A stretch of 20,399 nt of DNA from an uncultured Ruminococcus sp. (lineage in GTDB: Bacteria > Bacillota > Clostridia > Oscillospirales > Ruminococcaceae), in assembly GCF_946187255.1 (NCBI RefSeq), contig NZ_CAMHRZ010000029.1, positions 1 through 20,399 on the forward strand, in the 5' to 3' direction. The notes under the pieces are model-generated. The model made no database searches, had not been told where the DNA came from, and saw only the letters and a list, made by a program, of their open reading frames with translations. Every line of letters starts with the position of its first letter. Positions within the stretch are counted from its first letter, which is position 1. The position numbers and the translations under genes were made by a program. Of this stretch, positions 7,544 through 14,115 are shown piece after piece.

Positions 7544-8035
7544 TCATAACTCGTTCAGCTTTTTGCAGAAGTCTGCCAGCTTGCTTTCGTTTGCGCTGTC
7601 GGGCTTGTCCTTTGGATCTATCAGTATCAGCTCTGCGGCAAAGCTGTCTGTACCGAGAAAATCTTTCAGCTTGATGATGGCTTTGTCCGCACCGCCGCCG
7701 CTGAAGCAGATAACTGCCGCAAACTTTTTGCCTTTCAGCACGCCGCGGTTGTCCTCGATAAATGTGCGTATCGGCGGAGTGAAATTGCTTGCCCACACAG
7801 GCGTTGCAAACACGATAACGTCGTATTTTTTCGCATCGAAGCTGTATCCTTCAAGTTCGGGCTTTTCTCCCATGACTGCGCTTTTTCCGCCCCAGAAGAA
7901 CTTCTTGAATCCCTTGTCGGGATATGCTTTTACGGGACGTATCGGGATAAGTTCGGCATCAGTCTGCTCGGCTATCTTTTTCACTGCATATTCCGTGTTT
8001 CCGTTCATGGAATAGTATACTATCGCTGTTTTCAT
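7544..8035 (-). CDS. Flavodoxin-family protein
   Basis: The 163-residue cytosolic protein has a flavodoxin fold. YYSMNGNTEYA (residues 7-17) is the FMN phosphate-binding loop (consensus T/S-x-T/S-G-N-T). FATPVWASNFTPP (about 87-99) is the second flavin-contact loop, typical of the flavodoxin/FldA-like NAD(P)H-quinone reductase branch, and ICFSGGGADKA (around 120) the third. It probably carries low-potential electrons or acts as a small FMN reductase; the partner is unknown. AAGGAGACA lies before the ATG, and it has its own promoter. It sits directly downstream of the helicase operon on the same strand, with no clear terminator between them, so read-through is possible. Confidence 0.85.
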   Translation of the reverse strand: MKTAIVYYSMNGNTEYAVKKIAEQTDAELIPIRPVKAYPDKGFKKFFWGGKSAVMGEKPELEGYSFDAKKYDVIVFATPVWASNFTPPIRTFIEDNRGVLKGKKFAAVICFSGGGADKAIIKLKDFLGTDSFAAELILIDPKDKPDSANESKLADFCKKLNEL

Positions 8036-8087
8036 TTTCGTGTCTCCTTTTTTATCTGTTATCCTATCAAGCCCTGTCTTTAAATGT

Positions 8088-8117
8088 ATTATAGCATTTG
8101 ATTTATTAAATTGTCCT
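8088..8117 (-). promoter_or_regulatory. Promoter for flavodoxin
   Basis: Read on the minus strand, AGGACA (8117-8112), an 18-nt spacer and a perfect TATAAT (8093-8088) with extended -10 TGC. The -35 is a partial match. The site lies just beyond the helicase stop codon. Confidence 0.7.
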
Positions 8118-8128
8118 TAAATACCCGC

Positions 8129-10357
8129 CTAACATACAAAGCCCTCAATTGCCGAAAGCATACCGTCGATATCCAGCACACCGTATGCAAAGCCCTTTCG
8201 CACAAGTTCGGCAGGGAGGTATTCGTCATACTTTTCAAACAAAGGCAGTTCTTTAGGGTAAACAAGCTCCATCGGGTCGATGGGTATCGCCGCCTGTTCA
8301 CGCAAGGTGCGAAGAAAAGTCTGCGCGTCAGCCTTCATAGTGAACTGTATGAAGTAGGGACGGCAGCTGTCAAGCCCGCGGATGTGGAGTATATCCTTGC
8401 AGCGCACGTTGAGGAACCTTTCCAGCGCAAAAAAGGCATAGGTGCCAACCCAGGGGAAAAGTGCCCACATATCTCCGCCGAGATTGATAAGGTTCGCGCT
8501 CGTCACTCCCGAATTCCTCGCTGTCATCCTCGCCTGAGAAAGCCTTGCGGCGGCATTTTTCATCAGGTACGGATAGCTCTTGTCCTCGCAGAGCACCTGT
8601 CTCATACGTCGGATGATCTTCGTGTTTATATCGCCCGGACAGTCACCGAAATAAGCGGGCACCTTTCCCTTTACAGGCTCGCAGTACACCAGATGCCGCT
8701 TGTGGTCAAGCTCGGTCACTATCCACACCTGTCCCGCGATGGCTATCTTTTCACCCACAGGGGGCGGCATAACGAGGGTTCCCAGTTCCTGGGATTCGCA
8801 CCTTACCGTGTATTCCTCGTTCTCCTGGAACACCGCGTAGAACTTGAAGCTGTTTATCACTCTTTCGCCCGTCAGCCCGACAATTAGCCCGCCCTCATCG
8901 GTGCGCTGGATATGATCCTTTTCGATCAGGTGACGCAGCAGCAGCTTGTAATCCTCTGTACTCACCCTGTGGAAGTATTTAAGCGTCAGCACCCGCTGTG
9001 CCAGCTGTGCGGGAGTAAGTTCACCGCATGAAGCCAGCGTGCTCATAGTCTGATGGTAGAGCAGGCTGTAGGGAAGTCTGTCAAGGCGCGGGGGTTCGAC
9101 CCATTTTTCCTCTATGTATACCTGCACCAGTGCAATGCCCTGCAAAAGCGCCCAGGGGACGGTAGAAGGCAGCATCGTTCTCGGTTCGGGCATATCCTCG
9201 CGTATAACGAACCACATTTCGGGCGGCAGATCGCGTCTGCCCGTTCTTCCCATCCTCTGCAAAAAGGAAGATACTGTAAAAGGCGCATCTATCTGAAAGG
9301 CGCGTTCAAGTCTGCCAATATCGATGCCCAGTTCCAGCGTAGCCGTAGTGACAGTAGTCATCTGTACATCTTCGTCCTTCATGGCAGCCTCCGCAGTTTC
9401 GCGGTAGCTGGCGGAAAGGTTCCCGTGATGTATGAGAAATCTGTCGCGTTCGTGCTTTGCTTCGCAGTAGGAGCGCAGTGTGGTGGTCACCGCTTCACAT
9501 TCCTCGCGGGAATTGACAAATACCAGGCATTTTTTGCCGCGAGTATGTTCAAATATGTATCCCATTCCCGGGTCTGCGTGTTCGGGGGCTTTGTCGGTGG
9601 GCTGTTCAAGTACGGGCATAGCTCCATTAACCTCTTTGCCCTCAGAAGCCTGGACGTCGCTGACATAAAAATGCTCCATAGAGAGCCGCCATTTTACGCC
9701 TTTTGTCTCGATCTTCGGTATCGCCGTCCTGCGTCCAGTACCCGCCGAAAGGAACTCACCCGCCGCCTGCGGGTCACCTATTGTGGCTGAAAGCCCTATT
9801 CGTCTCGGAGATACTCCCGCCTGCCTGCACAGCCTTTCGATAAGACACAGTGTCTGTCCGCCCCTGTCGCCGCGCATCAGCGAATGTACCTCATCTATCA
9901 CGATAAAGCGCAGGTCACCGAAGAGTTTGGTTATAGCCGCGTGCTTGCGTATCAGCATCGCTTCCAGCGACTCGGGCGTTATCTGCAATATCCCCGAAGG
10001 GTTTTTCATCATCCTTGCCTTGTGGGACTGCGCCACATCTCCGTGCCAGTGCCATACGGGTATGCCCGCGTCCTCACAGAGGTCGTTAAGGCGCGAAAAC
10101 TGGTCGTTTATCAGCGCTTTCAAGGGACCTATATATATCGCACCCACCGATCTCGGCATATCCTCAGAAAACAGCGTAAGTATCGGGAAAAAAGCAGCCT
10201 CCGTCTTGCCCGATGCGGTAGAAGCCGTAAGCAGCAGGTTGTCATCGGTATTGAATATGATATCACCCGCAGCGGCTTGGATAGCCCTCAGGCTTTCCCA
10301 GTTGTTGCGGTAAATGAAGTCCTGCACGAAGGGGGCATATCGGTCAAAAACGTTCAT
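8129..10357 (-). CDS. DExH helicase, Lhr core / BrxHI-like
   Basis: This is a 742-residue superfamily 2 helicase. The motifs in order are: Q-motif region WESLRAIQ (20-27), motif I TASTASGKTE (44-53), GPLKAL (77-82), TPES (127-130), DEVH (155-158), SATIGD (190-195), LVFVNSR (278-284), TTATLELGIDIG (337-348) and QRMGRTGR (367-374). An Lhr-type winged-helix and beta-rich region fills about 400-742. The length fits the short Lhr-like helicases such as BrxHI of BREX systems rather than the roughly 1,500-residue full Lhr. It is the last gene of a five-gene overlapping operon: its ATG lies 14 bases inside the end of the small ORF, with AGGAAAG before it. It probably unwinds or translocates on nucleic acid together with the BrxD-like ATPase. 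All catalytic motifs look intact. Confidence 0.9.
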   Translation of the reverse strand: MNVFDRYAPFVQDFIYRNNWESLRAIQAAAGDIIFNTDDNLLLTASTASGKTEAAFFPILTLFSEDMPRSVGAIYIGPLKALINDQFSRLNDLCEDAGIPVWHWHGDVAQSHKARMMKNPSGILQITPESLEAMLIRKHAAITKLFGDLRFIVIDEVHSLMRGDRGGQTLCLIERLCRQAGVSPRRIGLSATIGDPQAAGEFLSAGTGRRTAIPKIETKGVKWRLSMEHFYVSDVQASEGKEVNGAMPVLEQPTDKAPEHADPGMGYIFEHTRGKKCLVFVNSREECEAVTTTLRSYCEAKHERDRFLIHHGNLSASYRETAEAAMKDEDVQMTTVTTATLELGIDIGRLERAFQIDAPFTVSSFLQRMGRTGRRDLPPEMWFVIREDMPEPRTMLPSTVPWALLQGIALVQVYIEEKWVEPPRLDRLPYSLLYHQTMSTLASCGELTPAQLAQRVLTLKYFHRVSTEDYKLLLRHLIEKDHIQRTDEGGLIVGLTGERVINSFKFYAVFQENEEYTVRCESQELGTLVMPPPVGEKIAIAGQVWIVTELDHKRHLVYCEPVKGKVPAYFGDCPGDINTKIIRRMRQVLCEDKSYPYLMKNAAARLSQARMTARNSGVTSANLINLGGDMWALFPWVGTYAFFALERFLNVRCKDILHIRGLDSCRPYFIQFTMKADAQTFLRTLREQAAIPIDPMELVYPKELPLFEKYDEYLPAELVRKGFAYGVLDIDGMLSAIEGFVC

Positions 10358-10526
10358 TGTCTTTCCTTTCTTTCAGAAGAAGTATCCTCATTTTACGTCG
10401 GAATTTCCTGCGCTGACGCACCTTTTCCCTGTGCCACACCCGATTGTGGTTATTGCACCAGCAAGCGTATTTCCTGTCGAAGCTGTCCTCCTCTGTCATG
10501 TGCTTGTGGATATTTCCTTTGGTCAT
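10344..10526 (-). CDS. Very basic 60-residue protein, unknown
   Basis: I do not recognise this gene. It exactly fills the 165-base gap between the kinase-like gene and the helicase: its ATG overlaps the upstream TGA (ATGA) and its end overlaps the helicase start by 14 bases. This argues for a translated gene rather than chance. The protein has over 20 Lys, Arg and His residues among 60, concentrated in the second half (for example RQRRKFRRKMR). A C-x-C-x2-H-x4-H cluster lies at residues 22-32 (Cys22, Cys24, His27, His32), which could bind zinc. There is no membrane segment. It may bind nucleic acid and be an accessory of the helicase operon, or only a spacer ORF that keeps translation coupled. 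Confidence 0.6.
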   Translation of the reverse strand: MTKGNIHKHMTEEDSFDRKYACWCNNHNRVWHREKVRQRRKFRRKMRILLLKERKDNERF

Positions 10527-11020
10527 ATTCTACCTCTCATATCGTTAAGATATCTGTCAGCCTCCTCGCGAGACTTGAATATCACTGTATGTCTGTCGCT
10601 GTATTTCTTTAAAAGACCATATATCTCGGGCAGCTGTTTTTCCCGAAAGCTTTTTATGAAGCTCTCAAATCCGGGATCGAGTGTTTCCTCTGTCCACGGG
10701 ATATCGTCACGCACTTTGCCGACTCTTTCCAAAGCTCCCGCAAGACAAACCTCTGTCGGCAGATCAAAGAGGAAGACCGTATCACAAGCGGCTATTCTGC
10801 GTTCGAGAGTGCGCTGATAGTTGCCGTCGATTATACGGTTTTCCATACCTATTATCTCGCCCAGCCGCTCATCAAATTCTTCCCGCGTGATATGCGTCCT
10901 GTCAGCTTTGTGATAGATCATATCCAGATGAAACAGCTTTAGTCCCGTTATTTCAGCCAGCTTTTTCGAGAATGTGCTCTTTCCCGAACCGGGACAGCCT
11001 ATCACCATTACCCTGTTCAT
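10523..11020 (-). CDS. Adenylate-kinase-like P-loop protein (FlaR/topology-modulation type)
   Basis: The 165-residue cytosolic P-loop NTPase begins with VMVIGCPGSGKSTFSKKLAE (Walker A at residues 8-15). It has the family blocks LFHLDMIYHK (29-38), IIDGNY (63-68) and DTVFLFDLPTEVCL (80-93). This pattern is usual for proteins annotated 'DNA topology modulation protein FlaR' or AAA-family/adenylate-kinase-like, which are probably small-molecule or nucleotide kinases. The start ATG overlaps the BrxD-like stop codon (ATGA), and its stop overlaps the next start in the same way, so it is firmly within the TerB-BrxD-helicase operon. Whether it is functionally part of that system or a passenger is open. 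The substrate is unknown. Confidence 0.82.
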   Translation of the reverse strand: MNRVMVIGCPGSGKSTFSKKLAEITGLKLFHLDMIYHKADRTHITREEFDERLGEIIGMENRIIDGNYQRTLERRIAACDTVFLFDLPTEVCLAGALERVGKVRDDIPWTEETLDPGFESFIKSFREKQLPEIYGLLKKYSDRHTVIFKSREEADRYLNDMRGRI

Positions 11021-12330
11021 ATCTCGAACTCCGCGAACTCTCCGCCTTCTGTTTCCTCTTCGGCTGCGGGTTTTGAGTACTCCATACCTCCCGAAGAGAT
11101 AAATCCGGATATATCCAGCTGTGGGTTCTGGTATATTATATCCAGCAGTTCTATGAAGTCGCGTATCACCTCACGGGGAGTTATATGACTGTCCGCACCA
11201 ATGCGCCCGAACTCGGTCTTGATGAATACTATCATATCCTCCTGAGTTATGCGCTGTTCATATCCGAAAAGCTGTGCGTGGATATCAGCCAGTTTCTCCG
11301 TGAGTACCAGCATTTCCTCGTAAGTCAGCGGAACAAGATGTATCACAGGCGCCAGCATATCGCGTATCCCTTCGCGCCCGAAGCGTCCCTCCGCCAGCCT
11401 TGATCTCAGCGCCTCATAGCTGTAAACTCCCCGCCTTGTGTCCTCAATACACTGGGGAGTACCGCCCATTATGATGCCCAGATATTTCGCCTTTCCCTGT
11501 AAAGTGTCATTGTACATCGTCAGTATCTTTTCGTAGTTGTACTGCCTTGTTATTGAGTTCGGTATCTTGTAGATATTGACAAGCTCGTCCACCAGCACCA
11601 GCAGACCGCTGTATCCCGCCATTTTCAGGAACATGGCGAACAGCTTGATATACTCGTACCAGTCGTCGTCGGTGATGATGATATTCACGCCCAGTTCGCT
11701 TCTGGCTTCCGTCTTGTTGACGTACTCGCCCCTGAACCATTTGACCACCTTAGCTTTCTGTTCGTCGTCACCGTCAACGCAGGCGCGGTAGTATACCGTC
11801 AGCAGCTTTGCAAAGTCAAAGCCGTGAACCATCTCATTTAGTGCATTTATAACCTCGTATATCTTTTTCTCCACCGCTGCGGAAAACTCGGGTGAAGCAG
11901 TATCCGCTCCGTCCGCAGCTGCCTCCGCCTGTACTCCGCTTATCCATCTGTCGAGTATGAGCGTCAGAGCACCACCGTCAGGGCGGGTCTTGGTGGACAT
12001 ATTCCGTATAAGCTCCTTGTAGGTCGCAAGCCCCTGTCCTTTGGTGCCCTGCAAGCGGCGTTCGGGGGAAAGGTCAGCGTCTACTACAACGAAATTCCTG
12101 TCCATTACATGGCTGCGTATGGTCTGCAAAAGAAAACTCTTGCCGCTGCCGTATTTACCTACTATGAAACGAAAGGACGCTCCGCCCTCCTGAATGATAT
12201 CCACATCATGCAGCAAAGCATCTATCTCCATCTCTCTGCCGACGGTTATATACGGCAGACCGATTCGCGGCACAACACCGCCTTTCAGTGAATTGATAAC
12301 AGCCTGCGCTATCCTTTTGGGTATCTTCAT
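11017..12330 (-). CDS. BrxD-like P-loop ATPase (DUF2791 type)
   Basis: This is a 437-residue ATPase of the BREX BrxD/DUF2791 group. Visible features are the N-terminal GLPYITVGRE block (24-33), Walker A GKYGSGKS (58-65), the VDADLSPERR strand (83-92), Walker B LLVLVDE (243-249), a sensor-like IIMGGTPQ (286-293) and RSRLAE (309-314) as possible arginine finger. An acidic, low-complexity tail ends the protein. In type 2 BREX a brxD gene accompanies the Lhr-like helicase brxHI, and both have homologues here. The start overlaps the TerB gene's stop (ATGA) and the end overlaps the kinase start. It probably forms an ATP-driven complex with the TerB protein and helicase (inferred). No pglX, pglZ or brxC-type gene is in the window. 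Confidence 0.88.
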   Translation of the reverse strand: MKIPKRIAQAVINSLKGGVVPRIGLPYITVGREMEIDALLHDVDIIQEGGASFRFIVGKYGSGKSFLLQTIRSHVMDRNFVVVDADLSPERRLQGTKGQGLATYKELIRNMSTKTRPDGGALTLILDRWISGVQAEAAADGADTASPEFSAAVEKKIYEVINALNEMVHGFDFAKLLTVYYRACVDGDDEQKAKVVKWFRGEYVNKTEARSELGVNIIITDDDWYEYIKLFAMFLKMAGYSGLLVLVDELVNIYKIPNSITRQYNYEKILTMYNDTLQGKAKYLGIIMGGTPQCIEDTRRGVYSYEALRSRLAEGRFGREGIRDMLAPVIHLVPLTYEEMLVLTEKLADIHAQLFGYEQRITQEDMIVFIKTEFGRIGADSHITPREVIRDFIELLDIIYQNPQLDISGFISSGGMEYSKPAAEEETEGGEFAEFEI

Positions 12331-13826
12331 GGAAGTATCATTCCTTTCAGTTCTTCTTCGTAATCCTCTATTATCACGGGAGCATCGCCGTCAAATTCGA
12401 TAACAGTATCTGCAAATGTATCGTACAGCTTTTCGTTGATGCTGTCTGCAAGTATCGAGGGCATAGTACCCGCTTCTTTGGCGGCTGCGCCCACATCACC
12501 GCCGTAAAGCAGTGCCTGCATGAATTTGTATTCGCCGTCATTCAGCGGAGTATCGTTCCCTGTATCCGCAGGTGTTTCCGTCTGTGCTATATCGGGCAGT
12601 TCCTCTTCTTCCTCTTCAACTATCAGTTTGTCGCGTGTTATCTCTGCAGCACGGCGTATCCCGCCCAGCTTGCTGAGGTCGATATCTATCCTCGCGGCTT
12701 CTTCACGTTTTTTCTCTTCAAGCAGTATGTCGATCTGTTCATTGATCTCCTTGATGACCCGCTTTATCACATCGGGGCACTGTATGTTGGTCTTGTATCC
12801 GTATCTCTGGCGCATTATGCTGTCAACGGCACGAAGCAGTTCTCCGATCTTTTTATTCCCGCGTGTCTTTCCGACATATTCCTCACAGTACCATTCGCCC
12901 TTTTGAAATATATAGCTCCTGACGGCATCGACTACCACCTTTGTATGCTTGACGGTACGGTAATGACAGAACACCGCCGCAGAAAACATCTGATGTACGC
13001 TGACTATGCTCTTGCCCACATATTTATCGAACATAGAATTCTTTTTATCGGAATAGAGATCGGTCAGTGAAATATATACAGCCGCAGAAACTTTTTTCAT
13101 ATCTTCGGGATAGGTCTTGTAAAATGACGACCTCTCGCAGTTGTAGCTTGACAGCATATTAAGCGCCGAAAATATCTTGTCGCAGGAATGAACTTTTACG
13201 TCTTTAAGCACCATGACAGCACTGTCATATTCCTTTATCTCATTGTTGCCCAGCAGGGAAGTGTCCATCCCGTAGTATATGACCATATCGAAAAGCCATA
13301 TATTCAAGTATATTTTCAGCTTCGGGTACCTTTCACAGTAATTATCCAGCAGTGCTTTCAGCTTGTTATAGGCATCATCGGGAGACTCTGCACCTATCAG
13401 ATTTATGAGCTCGTATGAGTATACAAAAATATAAGACAAGGAGATATCATTGTACTCCCCACGCCGCACCTTAGTCCTCCAGTTGAAATAAGTCCGCTGC
13501 TGTTCAAGGGTCATGTCGCTGTAAACGGGATAATATTTTTCAAATTCGGCGGTGAAGGGGTATACATCCTCGTAATCCTCCATAAATTTTCCCTGTTTGT
13601 AGAAAAGCCATTCTCTGGATTTCCACTGCGCTTCGGAAGTATATGCCATTCTGCGCATTTCCATCAGCTTTTCGGGCGTTTCCGTTTTAGGGACGGCCTT
13701 CTCCCTGATAAGCTGTGATGCGCGGCAGATTATGGGCTCATCGCGGTATATCTTTTCACCCGATGTATTGTTTTTCTGCTTGACATCTGAAATTATCTGT
13801 TCTATAAGTTCATCAAGATCTTTCAT
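12327..13826 (-). CDS. TerB_N / TerB_C domain protein
   Basis: The 499-residue cytosolic protein opens the operon. A TerB_N-type domain occupies about residues 55-270, recognised from MTLEQQRTYFNWRTKVRRG (105-123) and SLSYIFVYSYELINLIG (129-145). A charged helical stretch (355-400) and a Glu-rich linker (404-410) lead to a TerB_C-type domain (430-499) with FMQALLYGGD, SINEKLYDTFADTVIE and a final IIEDYEEELKGMI. The TerB domain often found between these two is not evident. TerB_N/TerB_C proteins have been linked by gene context to helicases and ATPases in predicted DNA-processing and anti-viral stress systems. GGGGGTGA lies before the ATG, and its promoter faces the c-di-GMP gene. The domain names rest on pattern recognition. 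Confidence 0.82.
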   Translation of the reverse strand: MKDLDELIEQIISDVKQKNNTSGEKIYRDEPIICRASQLIREKAVPKTETPEKLMEMRRMAYTSEAQWKSREWLFYKQGKFMEDYEDVYPFTAEFEKYYPVYSDMTLEQQRTYFNWRTKVRRGEYNDISLSYIFVYSYELINLIGAESPDDAYNKLKALLDNYCERYPKLKIYLNIWLFDMVIYYGMDTSLLGNNEIKEYDSAVMVLKDVKVHSCDKIFSALNMLSSYNCERSSFYKTYPEDMKKVSAAVYISLTDLYSDKKNSMFDKYVGKSIVSVHQMFSAAVFCHYRTVKHTKVVVDAVRSYIFQKGEWYCEEYVGKTRGNKKIGELLRAVDSIMRQRYGYKTNIQCPDVIKRVIKEINEQIDILLEEKKREEAARIDIDLSKLGGIRRAAEITRDKLIVEEEEEELPDIAQTETPADTGNDTPLNDGEYKFMQALLYGGDVGAAAKEAGTMPSILADSINEKLYDTFADTVIEFDGDAPVIIEDYEEELKGMILP

Positions 13827-13863
13827 ATACTCACCCCCTGTGACAAATTAACTATATTTATCT

Positions 13864-13892
13864 ATTATACCACATTTTGCTCCCAAATTCAA
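13864..13892 (-). promoter_or_regulatory. Promoter of the TerB-BrxD-helicase operon
   Basis: On the minus strand, TTGAAT (13892-13887), a 17-nt spacer and TATAAT (13869-13864) with extended -10 TGG. The leader to the first gene is only about 35 nt. No other promoter is apparent down to the helicase. Confidence 0.87.
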
Positions 13893-14036
13893 GTGTTTTG
13901 TGTACGATACAACGGACAGAAGAAGGCGCGTCCGCAACTGTGCCGAGATATGACGAACAGTTAGGAAAAACAGATATGTTAATATTTTTGATCAGAACAC
14001 AAAAAGTTGTATCATTTATAAAATATCTATAAGTAC
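13893..14036. other. Divergent intergenic region with spaced inverted octamers
   Basis: This lies between two back-to-back promoters and holds no gene. GATACAAC (13906-13913) is matched by its reverse complement GTTGTATC (14006-14013), in an A-x-GATACAAC context on both sides. TTTTGTG near 13897-13903 is also mirrored by CACAAAA near 13998-14004. These could be operator half-sites serving both promoters, but eight-base matches in AT-rich DNA may be chance. Confidence 0.35.
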
Positions 14037-14065
14037 TTGAAATATTGTAAAAAGTATGGTATAAT
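14037..14065 (+). promoter_or_regulatory. Promoter for the GGDEF/EAL gene
   Basis: TTGAAA (14037-14042), a 17-nt spacer and TATAAT (14060-14065) with extended -10 TGG. It faces away from the TerB operon promoter. Confidence 0.87.
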
Positions 14066-14115
14066 ATACTAAATAAATCTTGTCATTTCGTCATTCTGCG
14101 GAAGGAGGTGTTTTT

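Noticed and set aside
8111..10612. Several plus-strand frames of 170-258 codons opposite the helicase
   Set aside because: All are antisense to a helicase with every motif intact, and their translations are Arg/His/Ser-rich with no motifs.
8129..13826. Complete BREX system
   Set aside because: Only BrxD-like and BrxHI-like homologues are seen. There is no PglX methylase, PglZ, BrxC/PglY or BrxA/B within the window, and both flanks are ordinary genes.
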